Positions 13,901 through 38,974 of a stretch of DNA of 64,000 bases are shown here, piece by piece. The notes below the pieces were generated by a model. That model searched no databases and was not told where the DNA came from. It saw only the letters and a program-made list of their open reading frames with translations. Positions within the stretch are counted from its first letter, which is position 1. Every line of letters begins with the position of its first letter. This stretch comes from Lineus longissimus (lineage: Eukaryota; Nemertea; Pilidiophora; Heteronemertea; Lineidae): positions 15,082,437-15,146,436 of the forward strand of contig NC_088313.1 of the NCBI RefSeq assembly GCF_910592395.1, in the 5' to 3' direction. A program made the position numbers and the translations under genes.

Positions 13901-15421
13901 TCTCGCGTTTCATTGCAGGATGATGTCCGTGACAGTCTACATGAATCTCCTGATAAACTTCCTGCTCAAACTCCGCAAAGTTTATCAGGCGGTGATATCA
14001 GGGAAGAGACCTGCCACTGGGAGAGCCTGCCATTCGAAAGGGATGTGGGGTCAGCACCTACACAGTCAGGCAGTTTTAACATCGATCCTCCAACAGTTGC
14101 AGGAATCAAGTTACCACAGTTTGTCAGCTCGATAACCAAAGGCAGGAATAATGAAGGTGTTAGGGGAAGAGAAGGATCTATTGAAAAACAAGTTGGCAGA
14201 GTCGAAAAGGAAACAAGCAAGGCTCAGGATGTGGAGGACGAGATAACTGGAGATGTGCAGCAGATAACAACTTTTTCTTCTCGAGCAGAGACTTCTGCTG
14301 TCCCTGAACATGGTACAGATCGGTCTTGGTATCCAGAGCAGACGTCTGGTGATATGACTGTGCGTCCGTGTGTCAATCAACAAACAGTAACGGAGGATGC
14401 ACTGACGTCTGCCTCACATTCGGATGAATTTGGCCAACGATTGCAAAGTAACCGTAGCTACCACCAACAGGACCTGAACAGGCCTACAGTGCTGCAAGAT
14501 ATGATCAAAGTACAACAAGAATATGGCAGCCATACAGAGTCTAGCAGGGATGCTGTTGGACCAACTCTGAGTCATTATCGCGAACAAGAGGATTCCATGA
14601 CTTCACATTCAACGCATCAAGGAACTTTGCAGTTACAGACTGCAACAACCATGGAGTCTGCAAGAGACGATTCTGGACCCGTCATAAAAGGGGCATGTCA
14701 TTATCCACAACAAGATTCGGCAAACTGGCAATCACCCAGGTTGTCAACTCATCAGGAAACGTTGGAGTTTCAGAACGTGTCAAACTTGGGGTCAACAAGA
14801 GACAATCCTGGACCTATTCTTCAAGGGGCATGTCATTACTTGCAACAAGACAATTCGGAGTTCACAGCACCAGCCCAAGATCAGGTCATGAACTTTGCTC
14901 AGTTTCAGGAAATGGTGAGTCAGTTGGACGATAGTAATCAGTATAACATTCCTAACATCCAGGCAGAGGTACAACCTCTTGACGATGATGCGTATGATAT
15001 ATGTAGTATCATTGTTGATGAGATATTCAACAAGGCCATGGCGTATATCGAAGATCGTGAGATGAGGATTTTCTCAGCATTTGGAATTGCACAGCGTCCT
15101 CAGTCAAGGGTTTTTACTGCTGCTGGTGCAGCAAGGGGGCGATCTATGGCGCATGGCATTATGCTTCCTGGAGTCGAATCTCGTTTGATTCCTGTGGGTG
15201 AGCAAGAATTAGACGGCGTCGAGACGGAACAGACTATCGCCCTGGGTGACGCTAGTGATATTGTTGAAGGGGCCACAAGTGGAGAGGTTGAGCCTTTGGA
15301 TGAGAAGGGGTTAATCAAAAAAAGTGTAGACATTTGTAAAAAGTTTGCGCCCTACGCTGCGGGTTCAGCCACTTTTGGTACATTGGCGTATTTGATGTAT
15401 AAAAAGTTGAAGATGACTTGA
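1376..15421 (+). CDS. CARD-Death domain giant tail-anchored protein (MAVS-like architecture)
   Basis: Six-exon gene: 1376-1519, 1740-1926, 2432-2495, 2908-3065, 3271-3470 and 5900-15421. All junctions keep phase (0,1,2,1,0) and the model gives about 3,424 residues. Residues ~10-100 look like a CARD and ~148-245 like a Death domain. The rest is a long low-complexity Ser/Glu/Asp/Gln-rich region with internal repeats, ending in a hydrophobic helix at ~3400-3418 and the tail KKLKMT. Known family logic: CARD and Death domains make homotypic adaptor contacts, and a C-terminal helix with basic flanks can insert post-translationally into the mitochondrial outer membrane or ER. Inference: a membrane-tethered death-fold signalling scaffold resembling MAVS in layout. 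I recognise no orthologue. The acceptor at 1353-1355 just before the ATG implies at least one upstream non-coding exon. The start is the first in-frame ATG after that acceptor. Confidence 0.8.
2190..2370 (+). repeat. Dispersed repeat copy 1 (intron 2 of giant gene)
   Basis: About 170 bp containing several imperfect copies of a short phrase, GTCCTTAATAGAGAGG and its variants. It matches 4650-4835 in the same orientation, including a shared AAAACTAGTGTCCTT core. It looks like a non-autonomous dispersed element. Confidence 0.7.
2432..3470 (+). other. Linker and Death domain, exons 3-5 of the giant gene
   Basis: Exon 3 (2432-2495) is a short linker. Exon 4 (2908-3065) and exon 5 (3271-3470) encode a Death domain. 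The diagnostic core is W-R-A-L-A-A-E-L-G at residues ~177-185, then a helix leading to LLQYWIQADGECCTLGKL and LLQKIERYDIISEIEN. This follows the Death-domain signature of a Trp before a Leu-Ala-x-x-Leu-Gly turn, a Leu-Leu-x-x-Trp helix, a Thr-Leu turn and a closing Arg-x-Asp helix. Exon 5 ends in phase 0 at a clean GTAAGT donor and joins the giant exon at 5900. A CARD directly followed by a Death domain is the layout of CRADD/RAIDD adaptors, but here a 3,170-residue tail follows. Confidence 0.78.
3471..5899 (+). other. Intron 5 of giant gene
   Basis: A 2.4-kb intron separating the Death-domain exons from the giant exon, the longest intron of this gene. Apart from the dispersed repeat at 4650-4835 it holds AT-rich unique sequence. 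A ~140-codon open frame on the minus strand (3952-4374) has no recognisable domain. Confidence 0.6.
4650..4835 (+). repeat. Dispersed repeat copy 2 (intron 5 of giant gene)
   Basis: Diverged second copy of the element at 2190-2370, sharing GGGACTAACAAGTG-like and AAAACTAGTGTCCTT segments in the same order. Both copies lie in introns of the same gene. Confidence 0.7.
7178..7490 (+). repeat. 129-bp in-frame tandem repeat in giant exon
   Basis: About 2.4 copies of a 129-bp (43-residue) unit. Unit starts lie at 7178, 7307 and 7436, each opening with K-S-x-G-x-E-x-G-I-A. Units 1 and 2 are complete; the third breaks off after ~50 bp. The second and third starts are almost identical in DNA as well as protein, which points to recent duplication or homogenisation. 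Confidence 0.9.
12150..13440 (+). repeat. Degenerate Ala/Pro and acidic protein repeats in giant exon
   Basis: From ~12150 to 12440 a 16-18-residue unit recurs about five times with a core of A-P-A-x-x-x-A-A-x-x-D/H-x-x-L. From ~12690 to 13440 a longer acidic unit recurs with cores such as PVIAET or PVVAET followed by E-A-R-A/T-D and E-T-V-E-D. Copies have diverged far more than the 129-bp repeats upstream. They look like disordered spacer sequence rather than folded domains. Confidence 0.75.
14510..14870 (+). repeat. Three ~42-residue repeats with GACHY-QQD core
   Basis: Three diverged copies. Each has a Ser-rich lead, an E/G-S-x-R-D motif, G-P, and then H-Y followed by Gln/Glu-rich D. Copies 2 and 3 share G-A-C-H-Y-x-Q-Q-D exactly. 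They sit just upstream of the C-terminal helix. No known repeat family is recognised. Confidence 0.7.
15344..15418 (+). other. C-terminal transmembrane tail anchor
   Basis: The last ~25 residues begin FAPYAAGSATFGTLAYLMY and end KKLKMT, with CKK immediately before. The hydrophobic stretch is short (about 19 residues), only moderately hydrophobic and flanked by lysines on both sides. In known tail-anchored proteins that combination favours the mitochondrial outer membrane, although ER or peroxisome targeting is possible. No signal peptide or other membrane segment is apparent in the protein. Confidence 0.75.
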
Positions 15422-16156
15422 GTGTAAGCATGCAGCATGAATCAAAAGAGAACAATCCCTGTTAGGTATGTTTGGGGAAAATGAGAAAATTGCTTCATCG
15501 GGGCTGAAATACATTTTCGAAATTGATCATGAATTCACTCTGTAAATTGAATGTGATGGCTTTGATAAACTGGCTCAAGGTGATTTCAATATGACTCTTC
15601 TCTGATAATGTTACATTGTATGAATTTATGGTTTCCAAATGTGATAATATCACATGATTTATTGATATCATTGATAAAATATGCAGTTTGTTGACCAACC
15701 ATACTCTTGGCAGTATTGTTTCTTGTAAGGAGACTGATAGTTTGGGGATGGGGGTTTTAAAAACTTGAAAAGTTTATTGTTAAGGTCTGTGCTGCATAAC
15801 TCAGAAGCACTCCAACATGTCATTTTGTGATAGTTGATTGATTAATTTTCATTGGCACTGATTATTTTGTGATAATGAGCATGAAATCCATTGTTTCCAG
15901 TAGTGTCTTAAATTGATCTGTACAAGATCCAGAGATTTCCAAAAGCATAATTTGAGGTATTCACCAGTTAAAAATCTGAATTCTGCATCCCATTGTGCTA
16001 ATTTGCAATCGGCCAGTCAGAGGCTCTTTTTGGGTCAGTTACAGTCAAATTTGCTTTTGCATATTGGCACTTATGCAGTTTTAATGCTCTTGTGATGAAT
16101 TACTGTTTAAATACATGATTGTTACTCAGTTTGTTTTTTCGGTATGCAATCTCAGT

Positions 16157-16430
16157 TACTGTAAAATTAGTCAGGAGTAGTTTTGACTGACTTGATGGCA
16201 CAACTGCTTCTGTAATGATATATTCCATTGCGATTCATCCGTCACCTGTCAGTTATGTGATGGCTCCTGGCTGAGTTAACAGTAGGCATTATGGATACTG
16301 TAAAATCGGTCAGAAGCCATTTCATTGACTTACCTGATGACACCACTGCCTCTGTAATGATATATTCCATTACGATTTAGCTGCCACCTTGACAGTCGCA
16401 ACAGATCCTGACTGAGTTTACAGAATGTGA
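16157..16430 (+). repeat. Two-copy ~139-bp tandem repeat in 3' flank
   Basis: Copies begin at about 16157 and 16296 with TACTGTAAAAT and share CTGTAATGATATATTCCATT. They lie in the probable 3' UTR of the giant gene. Confidence 0.8.
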
Positions 16431-16730
16431 TCAGAATACATTTTAAATGTGTTGATGCTATGCCTTATTGCAAGTGTAAGGGCCTTCTAATTTATTCGAA
16501 AATGAGATGCCCATTAAATGGGACAGCATTCATCATGTACAGAAATGACAGCATCCGCCTGTTAATTTATCATCATTTATTTATTACATGTACACAACAT
16601 TACTTTGCCAATTTTTTGCCTGACTTGCACTTTGAGTTAAAGAATATCATAAGTAGTGGTGTCAGTTTATTCCATTCTATTTAGATTCTGAAGTTAAATG
16701 ATCATGATAGCAATAGTTGTAGACATTAAG

Positions 16731-16894
16731 GGCCGAATTTACGAAGGGTGTTTAAGAGTTAGACGCGTGTAAATTCTACATAATCAGTTTCAGGGTCTAA
16801 TGCGGTTTTCATGAAGAAACCCTGCAAGGCCCTGACTCTGTCTATTCAGACATTAAACGCTGTTTTAAGCTAAACACCCTTTGTAAATTCGGCC
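16731..16894. mobile_element. MITE-like inverted-repeat element
   Basis: A ~164-bp element whose ends are inverted copies. It starts GGCCGAATTTACGAAGGGTG and ends with the near-exact reverse complement. The arms stay paired over at least 24 bp. No coding capacity, as expected for a MITE. I could not confirm a target-site duplication. Confidence 0.75.
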
Positions 16895-17278
16895 ATAAGT
16901 GTTTTCCTTATATTGTCCGAGGTAAACTGGTTTGAAAAACTTGGACATGTCCGAAATTAAAACCCTCAAAACTTTGTTCCAGATTGAGTTAACTGTACCT
17001 TGATATCAGACTTAAACCCAAATCTTTAACATCTGTAATTGAGAGAATTTTAAGGTGGTGTGGTGCTGATGATTTTTGAAGATTTGAGTGATTGTGTTCA
17101 AAACTCTATGTGATGTTAAGGACTTTTTGATAATGACCAAAGATTATTTTGTTAGAGTTTTGAAACTCATTCCTGTGATGCAGTCGTGTGTTCACCAGCA
17201 CTTTCTGGGTTTTGTGAGCCGCACAGCTTTGCTGGCGTTACATTTTTGCGGATGTCGCGAATAACCTGGGTTCGCGGA

Positions 17279-17284
17279 AATAAA
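17279..17284 (+). terminator. Candidate poly(A) signal for giant gene
   Basis: AATAAA about 1.86 kb after the stop codon, the first canonical hexamer I found downstream. If used, the 3' UTR would include the two-copy tandem repeat and the MITE at 16731. Confidence 0.35.
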
Positions 17285-17964
17285 AATTGCCAAAAAATAT
17301 TTTTTGATAAGACATTTGTAGTAATCGCAACATTAAAAAACATGAAAATTATGTCTGTATGAAATGCAAAAGTAAAGAACCAAGATAATTTTGTGATTTA
17401 CAGTATCTGTGTACATTCTATGTTTGCCATGATTGTGTGCTGTGGGGTGTCTTTGGCAAACATTGGCAAACTTATGAATATAATGTGACAGGTTTTGCTA
17501 AGGCATGTGATGGAAAGGGAGCTGAAGTTCTCTCTAGCGAGTCGATGTTCCCTCTCTGGATATTAGGTCCAATATATACGTACGGAGCTGGCATGCTGGT
17601 CAAAGCCTGTTTATTTGCGACAATTTGCATCAGAAATCACCTTTCTCTGAGCCAGGCCAAAGACCTAGAGTTGACCTGTGTTATTCCCGCTTTAATAGTG
17701 GGGAACTTATTCACCTGGATGAAGTTGTTGAAATGAAATAATAAGTTACAGAAATCATATGCATGTTGTTGTCTTTATTTTGAATTGTGTGATATCACAA
17801 CCTCCACACTAGCAGGGCGAGTGTGTCGATCTGAACACCTGCCATGTTACACTCCTCTCGAAGTGTTTGAGCACAATAACCGTATTCTTACCTTTCACAA
17901 TTCGAGCTTTTACCTTTTGCAAATTGTCTGCTGTCCAAATGGCTTGATATGTTTGGAGGTGTCA

Positions 17965-18592
17965 CTCCATGCTCAAGGACAATATTCACACCCAAGCCTG
18001 GACACTTTGTCCTCAAGGACACTATTCTCATCCTGGACACATCATCATCAAGGACATTAATCACATCCTGGACACTTCATCCTCAAGGACAACATTATTC
18101 ACACCCTGAACAAATGGCCCCATATTCCCCATAAGGGAGCTATTCACACCACTGCCTGGACATTTTGTCCTCCAGGACACCATTCACATCCTGGACACTT
18201 CATCCTCAAGGACATTATTCACACCTCTGCCTGGACATTTTGTCCTCCAGGACACCATTCACATCCTGGACACTTCATCCTCAAGGACATTATTCACACC
18301 ACTGCCTGGACATTTTGTTCTCCAAGACACCATTCACATCCTGGACACTTCATCCTCAAGGACATTATTCACACCACTGCCTGGACATTTTGTCCTCCAG
18401 GACACCATTCACATCCTGGACACTTCATCCTCAAGGACATTATTCACACCACTGCCTGGACATTTTGTCCTCCAAGACACCATTCACATCCTGGACACTT
18501 CATCCTCAAGGACATTATTCACACCTCTGCCTGGACATTTTGTCCTCCAAGACACAATTCACATCCTGCACACTTCATCCTCAAGGACATCC
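17965..18592 (+). repeat. 75-bp minisatellite
   Basis: At least six well-conserved copies of a 75-bp unit with cores CATCCTGGACACTTCATCCT and CTGCCTGGACATTTTGTCCT. More degenerate copies occur at the left end. Because 75 is a multiple of three, the array stays open in one frame and creates a spurious 160-codon reading frame. Confidence 0.92.
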
Positions 18593-18894
18593 CATACAGC
18601 CCAACAGCTACATGATAATTGTGACTGCAGTGATTATTCTGATATGAAGCAAAACTAATGTCCTAACTTTAGCAACAAATTATGAAAAGGTACACTTTTT
18701 TCTCAAAGTCGCTTTGGGCAATTTCATTAGATATTCACGAAATTTCGATCCTTTGGCAATCAATGGGTTAAATGGGTCTTTATCCCAAATCCTGGCGTTC
18801 AGTTGATACAGATGGGGTCTATCCATATAAGTTATGAAAATATGAAGAAAATGCAAATATTTTGATATCGTGGCCAATCTATCATTTCACATCA

Positions 18895-19275
18895 GCAAAT
18901 ACCATTTTTCAACCAAATATCACCAAATTTGATAACACAAAATGGGGAAAAATTACTGGCATAGTATTTGCTGATGTCCAAACATGGTGCATGACAAAAT
19001 TCAGGTCAAAAGGCCCACTGCTTAATAGTTTTTCAGAAATAAGGCAAAAAATGTCAAAAGTCAACCTTAAAGCAGAATATGTGGCCTTGGATCCAGGTTT
19101 TGGTATTTGTGAATTTATACATTGGTATAGAGCTAAAGCATGCATAAGGCCTGGATACCAGGTATTTTTGAAGTGGTCAGCATCCGCTAATGGTACATGA
19201 TATTGCGCTGAAATTTTACAACAGGCAAGATTAAGGCAAAAACTGTATTGTGTTAAAAGGAAACTATGATATCTT
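18895..19275. repeat. Dispersed repeat, copy 1 of shared core
   Basis: Near-identical to 19620-19985. Both contain GATGTCCAAACATGGTGCAT, GTGGCCTTGGATCCAGGTTT and GGTCAGCATCCGCTAATGGT in the same order. No protein-coding potential. Confidence 0.85.
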
Positions 19276-19314
19276 CACTCGTTTGGTGATAAATTGCAAT
19301 ATATCGTAAAACGA

Positions 19315-20315
19315 TAAATTGGATTGTTATCAAAATTATCTGGATTTTTGGAAAATTTCAAATTCCTATCCCTACTAAGGGTGCTTGGTATAAGATGTGT
19401 GTAGGGATTTCAGATCAAAATCTCATAAGCATACGGAATTGTGAGCGAGTGAATTATCAAAATATCATGAATGAAAAAATACTTTTTGGAAATAATTTTC
19501 TGATCAAAACTGGCCAATTTGAAAGAGTATATATTGAACCATGGAATAAATGTGTAAAAGCCCCGATTTTTTTTATAAGGGCTGAAAAAAATCATTATTT
19601 CAACGGAATATCACCAAATTTGATAATTTCACTTGTAGGTTATCAACAGAGGAAAATTTACTGGCATATTCTTTGCTGATGTCCAAACATGGTGCATGAC
19701 AAAATTCAGCTCAAAAGGCCCACTGCTTCATGGTTTTTCAGAAATATGGCCAAAAATTTCAAAAGTCAACCTTATAGCAGAATATGTGGCCTTGGATCCA
19801 GGTTTTGGAACTTGTGAATATACACATTGGTATAGAGCTTAAGTACACATAAGGCCTGGATACAAGGTATTTTTGAAGCGGTCAGCATCCGCTAATGGTA
19901 CATGATATTGCGCTGAAATTTTGCAACAGGCAAGATTAAGGCAAAAACTCTTACATGTTAAAAGGAAATGGTGATAACTTCACTTGTGATAACCATGATA
20001 TTGATATTATCAAATTTGGCGATATTTGGTTGAAAAAATGGTTTTATTCAACGCCAATTAAAAAAATCCAGGCTTTTACGCATTTGTTCTGTGGTTCATA
20101 CCCTTTAAAATTGGTCAGTTTTGATCGGAAAAGTTTTTCTTAAAAGTACTTTTTCATTCATGATATTCTGATAATTCACTCCCTCACAATTCAATATGCT
20201 TATGAGATTTTGATCTGAAATCCTGATACACATCTGATAACCAGCACTTCTAGCAGTAGGATTTTGAAATTTTTCAGATATCCTGATAATTTTGATATAA
20301 TCCAAATTTTTCATT
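19315..20315. mobile_element. Large inverted-repeat element with internal repeat core
   Basis: About 300-bp arms (19315-19640 and ~19985-20315) are imperfect reverse complements. For example CAGATCAAAATCTCATAAGC on the left pairs with its complement at ~20200. The loop (19640-19985) is a second copy of the core at 18895-19275. This looks like a non-autonomous foldback element; no transposase frame is visible. Confidence 0.75.
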
Positions 20316-21893
20316 TCACGCTATTTCGTGAATTATCACAAAACTATCGATGATATCAGCATTTCACTTTGAAACAGCAAACTACATGCATCAATCATGA
20401 CTGTCAAGAATTTTCAAATCGATATTGTGTAACATTTGCGAATGCTGGCCATCTCAAAAAAGGCCAAAATGACCTCACCCCTAGGTCTTATGTGATTTTC
20501 AAGTAATGCATATTCTGTACATTCAAAAACATTTATACCTGGGACCAAGGCTGGATACTGTTTTTTTGCCCTTTTTAGCCCTTCGCAATGAAAATGTGTG
20601 CAATATTTAGGGGGGGTGCTAAAAACCATGTTCTGGTTGGAATATCCGGCTCAAATTTTGCATGCAGCCTCATTGGGAAGCTACGACTATGATGGCGTCA
20701 TTTTTTCGTCGTTCCGCCCTCATAAAGTTTAGTTTATCATTTCGTCAAAAGAGGGCAGCACTAAAAACCTTGTCTGAGGTGAAGACTACTTTCATTCAAA
20801 TTCAAGACACTTGTCCTCTGGATACAACATGAATTCCAGTAGTACAGAGGTGTCCCCAGAACTTTCTCCACTCTCTTCCAGGGGGATTGAGGAGGACGAA
20901 GGGAGTGGTTGTAGTTCTTGATATGGACGTCATTCTGCATACATGTAAGGGTAAGGGCTTTTGGGGTTTGAATGTCATGCAAGTCTTCTTCTGTCATCCA
21001 ATTCTGTCTAGGTCGGGAGGTTCCCAAACCATCCAATTCTATCCAGGATGGTAGAGATGTCGGAATTTTCCACTACACTAATGCCGGTCTGTACTTGGAC
21101 ATAACCTTTTTTTTAAAAGAATGTATAGGGCTTTCAATCACATATCAAGAAACACATCAAATCTTTTAAATAATTTTATTTTTCTTCCCTTTTACATGAA
21201 GATAACATGTTGTACAATACGATTTTCTTTTTGTTTATTTTAAAGATATTGTGTATTTATGAGGAGGAAAACAACCTTATTTATACAACACTGAAAATTT
21301 CTTGGTTGAGACTTACATGTACATTTTGATGCAACAAATGGTACTTTCACAATCAGAAAATGGCCAATTTTATCGACAGTAGAATTACAAAGTTACAAAA
21401 CTGAGAAAATTGACAGTGTCTTCCAATAGTTTCAATCACCAACACACTACATGTATTGACAAAAGGAATATTTCTCCCATGTGACATGGGCTTGCTTGCA
21501 AGTAATTAAGTAAGGAATTCATAATTAATGACATCATTTAACTGAATTGACATGATGCTTTTGTACCTTTTGTCATCTGACAATTTCAAATTCTTTGAGA
21601 ATGGGAATGGAATTAATTGTTACGTTATGGTTAACGCACGTTGAAAGATGTGCACAAGTTTTCAACTTTTTAATGGCAAAGATCCATAAAGATCAAAGTG
21701 CCAATGTTGATGACCATGATGATGACAAATTAAGTAAGCAGTGTATGTACAAACAAATTCTAAATGCAGCCTAGACACAATACACTACAATACAATACAG
21801 TACTGTATATCTCGATGATGTTAAGTTACCAAGATGTAACAAGCACAATGAAATCAACTGGTCAAGTCATAGTTCTTGCTGAAAATGATAAGT
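20316..21893. other. Intergenic stretch without supported gene
   Basis: Mostly AT-rich non-coding DNA between the repeat block and the SNRNP200 3' flank. Open frames are short and show no family similarity. TTTATT at ~21174 (AATAAA on the minus strand) could be a distal poly(A) signal for SNRNP200, but this is speculative. Confidence 0.4.
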
Positions 21894-22021
21894 ACATTTG
21901 GTGATATGAATAAAGACTAGCAAATGCTTTTACTGAAAACTTCATCTGGCATTTACGCTAGGCCTTCCTATTCATAATGAAGTAAAAGCATTTAACTGAC
22001 TTTATTCATGTCACCCAATGT
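21894..22021. mobile_element. MITE family 1, copy 1
   Basis: A ~128-bp element with inverted ends of about 38 bp. The left arm contains GTGATATGAATAAAG and AAATGCTTTTACT; the right arm is its reverse complement ending GTCACCCAATGT. A second copy lies at 48617-48743 inside FAM184A. The two differ in the centre. Confidence 0.85.
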
Positions 22022-22089
22022 CCTTCAGATGAGTTTCCAATTCTAAAAGGCCTTAGTCACAGTATATCATTGTTTCTAATACAAAATAC

Positions 22090-22640
22090 ATTACGCCTCG
22101 TTTTGATCGGAGCGGTCTTGGTATCGTAACCAATGACCGCCTGGGTAGGTATAAAATTCTGAATTTCAGCAGACGAATTATTTTCACCAAGAAGCAACGA
22201 CTCAGCCCCACAAAACAATGTTAAGAACACGAGATTTTGAAGTATTCCCCGATATTGGGATTTGTGAAGTAGGGAGGATACCCGAGGACTCTTTCGAGGT
22301 CGTCAGTCAGGATTCAGAAGAGGTCAAAGACGAGGAAATGGTAGAAATCGAGCTAGCAGACTGGGAATTCCCTTGCTGCGTGACGTCATCTTCACAAGCA
22401 ACAATATGGCGGAGTTCCGGACACCAGGCTGGATCATTCTTTGACGAAAACGGAACATATATACCTTTCAAATCGTATTTAATTTGTTTAATTTTGAAAC
22501 CTTTTAGAATAGAAATTAATACCTCGCTGTCGGTCATTGGTTGTATAATCAAGACCGCTCGGGTAGACCGAAAATGCAGTCCAAAACCCGAGGCGCTGAT
22601 TATACAACCAATGACCGCCAGCTCGGTATTAATTCCTTAA
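22090..22640. repeat. Palindromic element with TATA box and short ORF
   Basis: 22514-22634 is a palindrome whose arms carry CGGTCATTGGTTGTATAATC and its complement. Parts of the same arms, CCAATGACCGCC and AGCGGTCTT, recur at 22090-22140. Between them are TATAAAA (22150-22156) and a 140-codon frame (22218-22640) running into the palindrome. The frame has an acidic N-terminal half and no domain I recognise. It could be a short gene, but a transposable-element remnant is more likely because the frame ends inside the inverted repeat. Confidence 0.5.
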
Positions 22641-22772
22641 TTCAAACTAAGACTACTTTATAACACTTTAAGTCCATCTTCACAATCCAATTATGTCGAC
22701 ATTTACATCATCCAATTGTCCAGTTTCTCACTTCAAACTGATCTTTACATAACCCATCAGTCCATGAAATGT

Positions 22773-38927
<16,155 letters not shown>

Positions 38928-38974
38928 GCTTGTTCGTAGCACTTGCGACGGGAAGGTCAAGGCCGAGAAGTCAC
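38928..38974. promoter_or_regulatory. Shared start region of SNRNP200 and SLC49A3
   Basis: The SNRNP200 ATG (38927, minus) and first in-frame SLC49A3 ATG (38975, plus) are 47 bp apart, or 65 bp if SLC49A3 starts at 38993. There is no TATA box, and the sequence is more GC-rich than its surroundings, as in housekeeping bidirectional promoters. At least one 5' UTR must overlap the other gene's first exon unless initiation is almost leaderless. Confidence 0.6.

Larger units (their letters stand above)
5900..15421 (+). other. Giant 9.5-kb terminal exon: low-complexity region and tail anchor
   Basis: One open frame from the acceptor at 5897-5899 to the TGA at 15419-15421. An apparent upstream start is only a GTG inside the intron and is not used. 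Content is mainly Ser, Glu, Gln, Asp and Thr without long hydrophobic stretches, so probably disordered. Points of interest: 43-residue near-identical repeats (7178-7490); a repeated SLDT motif (8660-8710 and 9945-9990); a more basic, Cys- and Trp-containing patch (9100-9400); DSGIG twice; Ala/Pro repeats (12150-12440); acidic repeats (12690-13440); repeats with H-Y-x-Q-Q-D cores (14510-14870); an amphipathic helix near 14990-15055; and the C-terminal hydrophobic helix encoded at 15344-15400. The absence of introns is striking beside 40-870-bp coding exons elsewhere in the window. Confidence 0.85.

Noticed and set aside
13966-14383. Minus-strand open frames inside the giant exon
   Set aside because: Shadow frames of a biased-composition coding exon; they lack start and splice context.
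17437-17736. 99-codon open frame with hydrophobic C-terminal half
   Set aside because: Located in the 3' flank, no family similarity, no promoter; the hydrophobic content is compatible with AT-rich chance sequence.
18165-18647. 160-codon frame of near-identical 25-residue units
   Set aside because: It is the translation of a 75-bp minisatellite whose length is a multiple of three.
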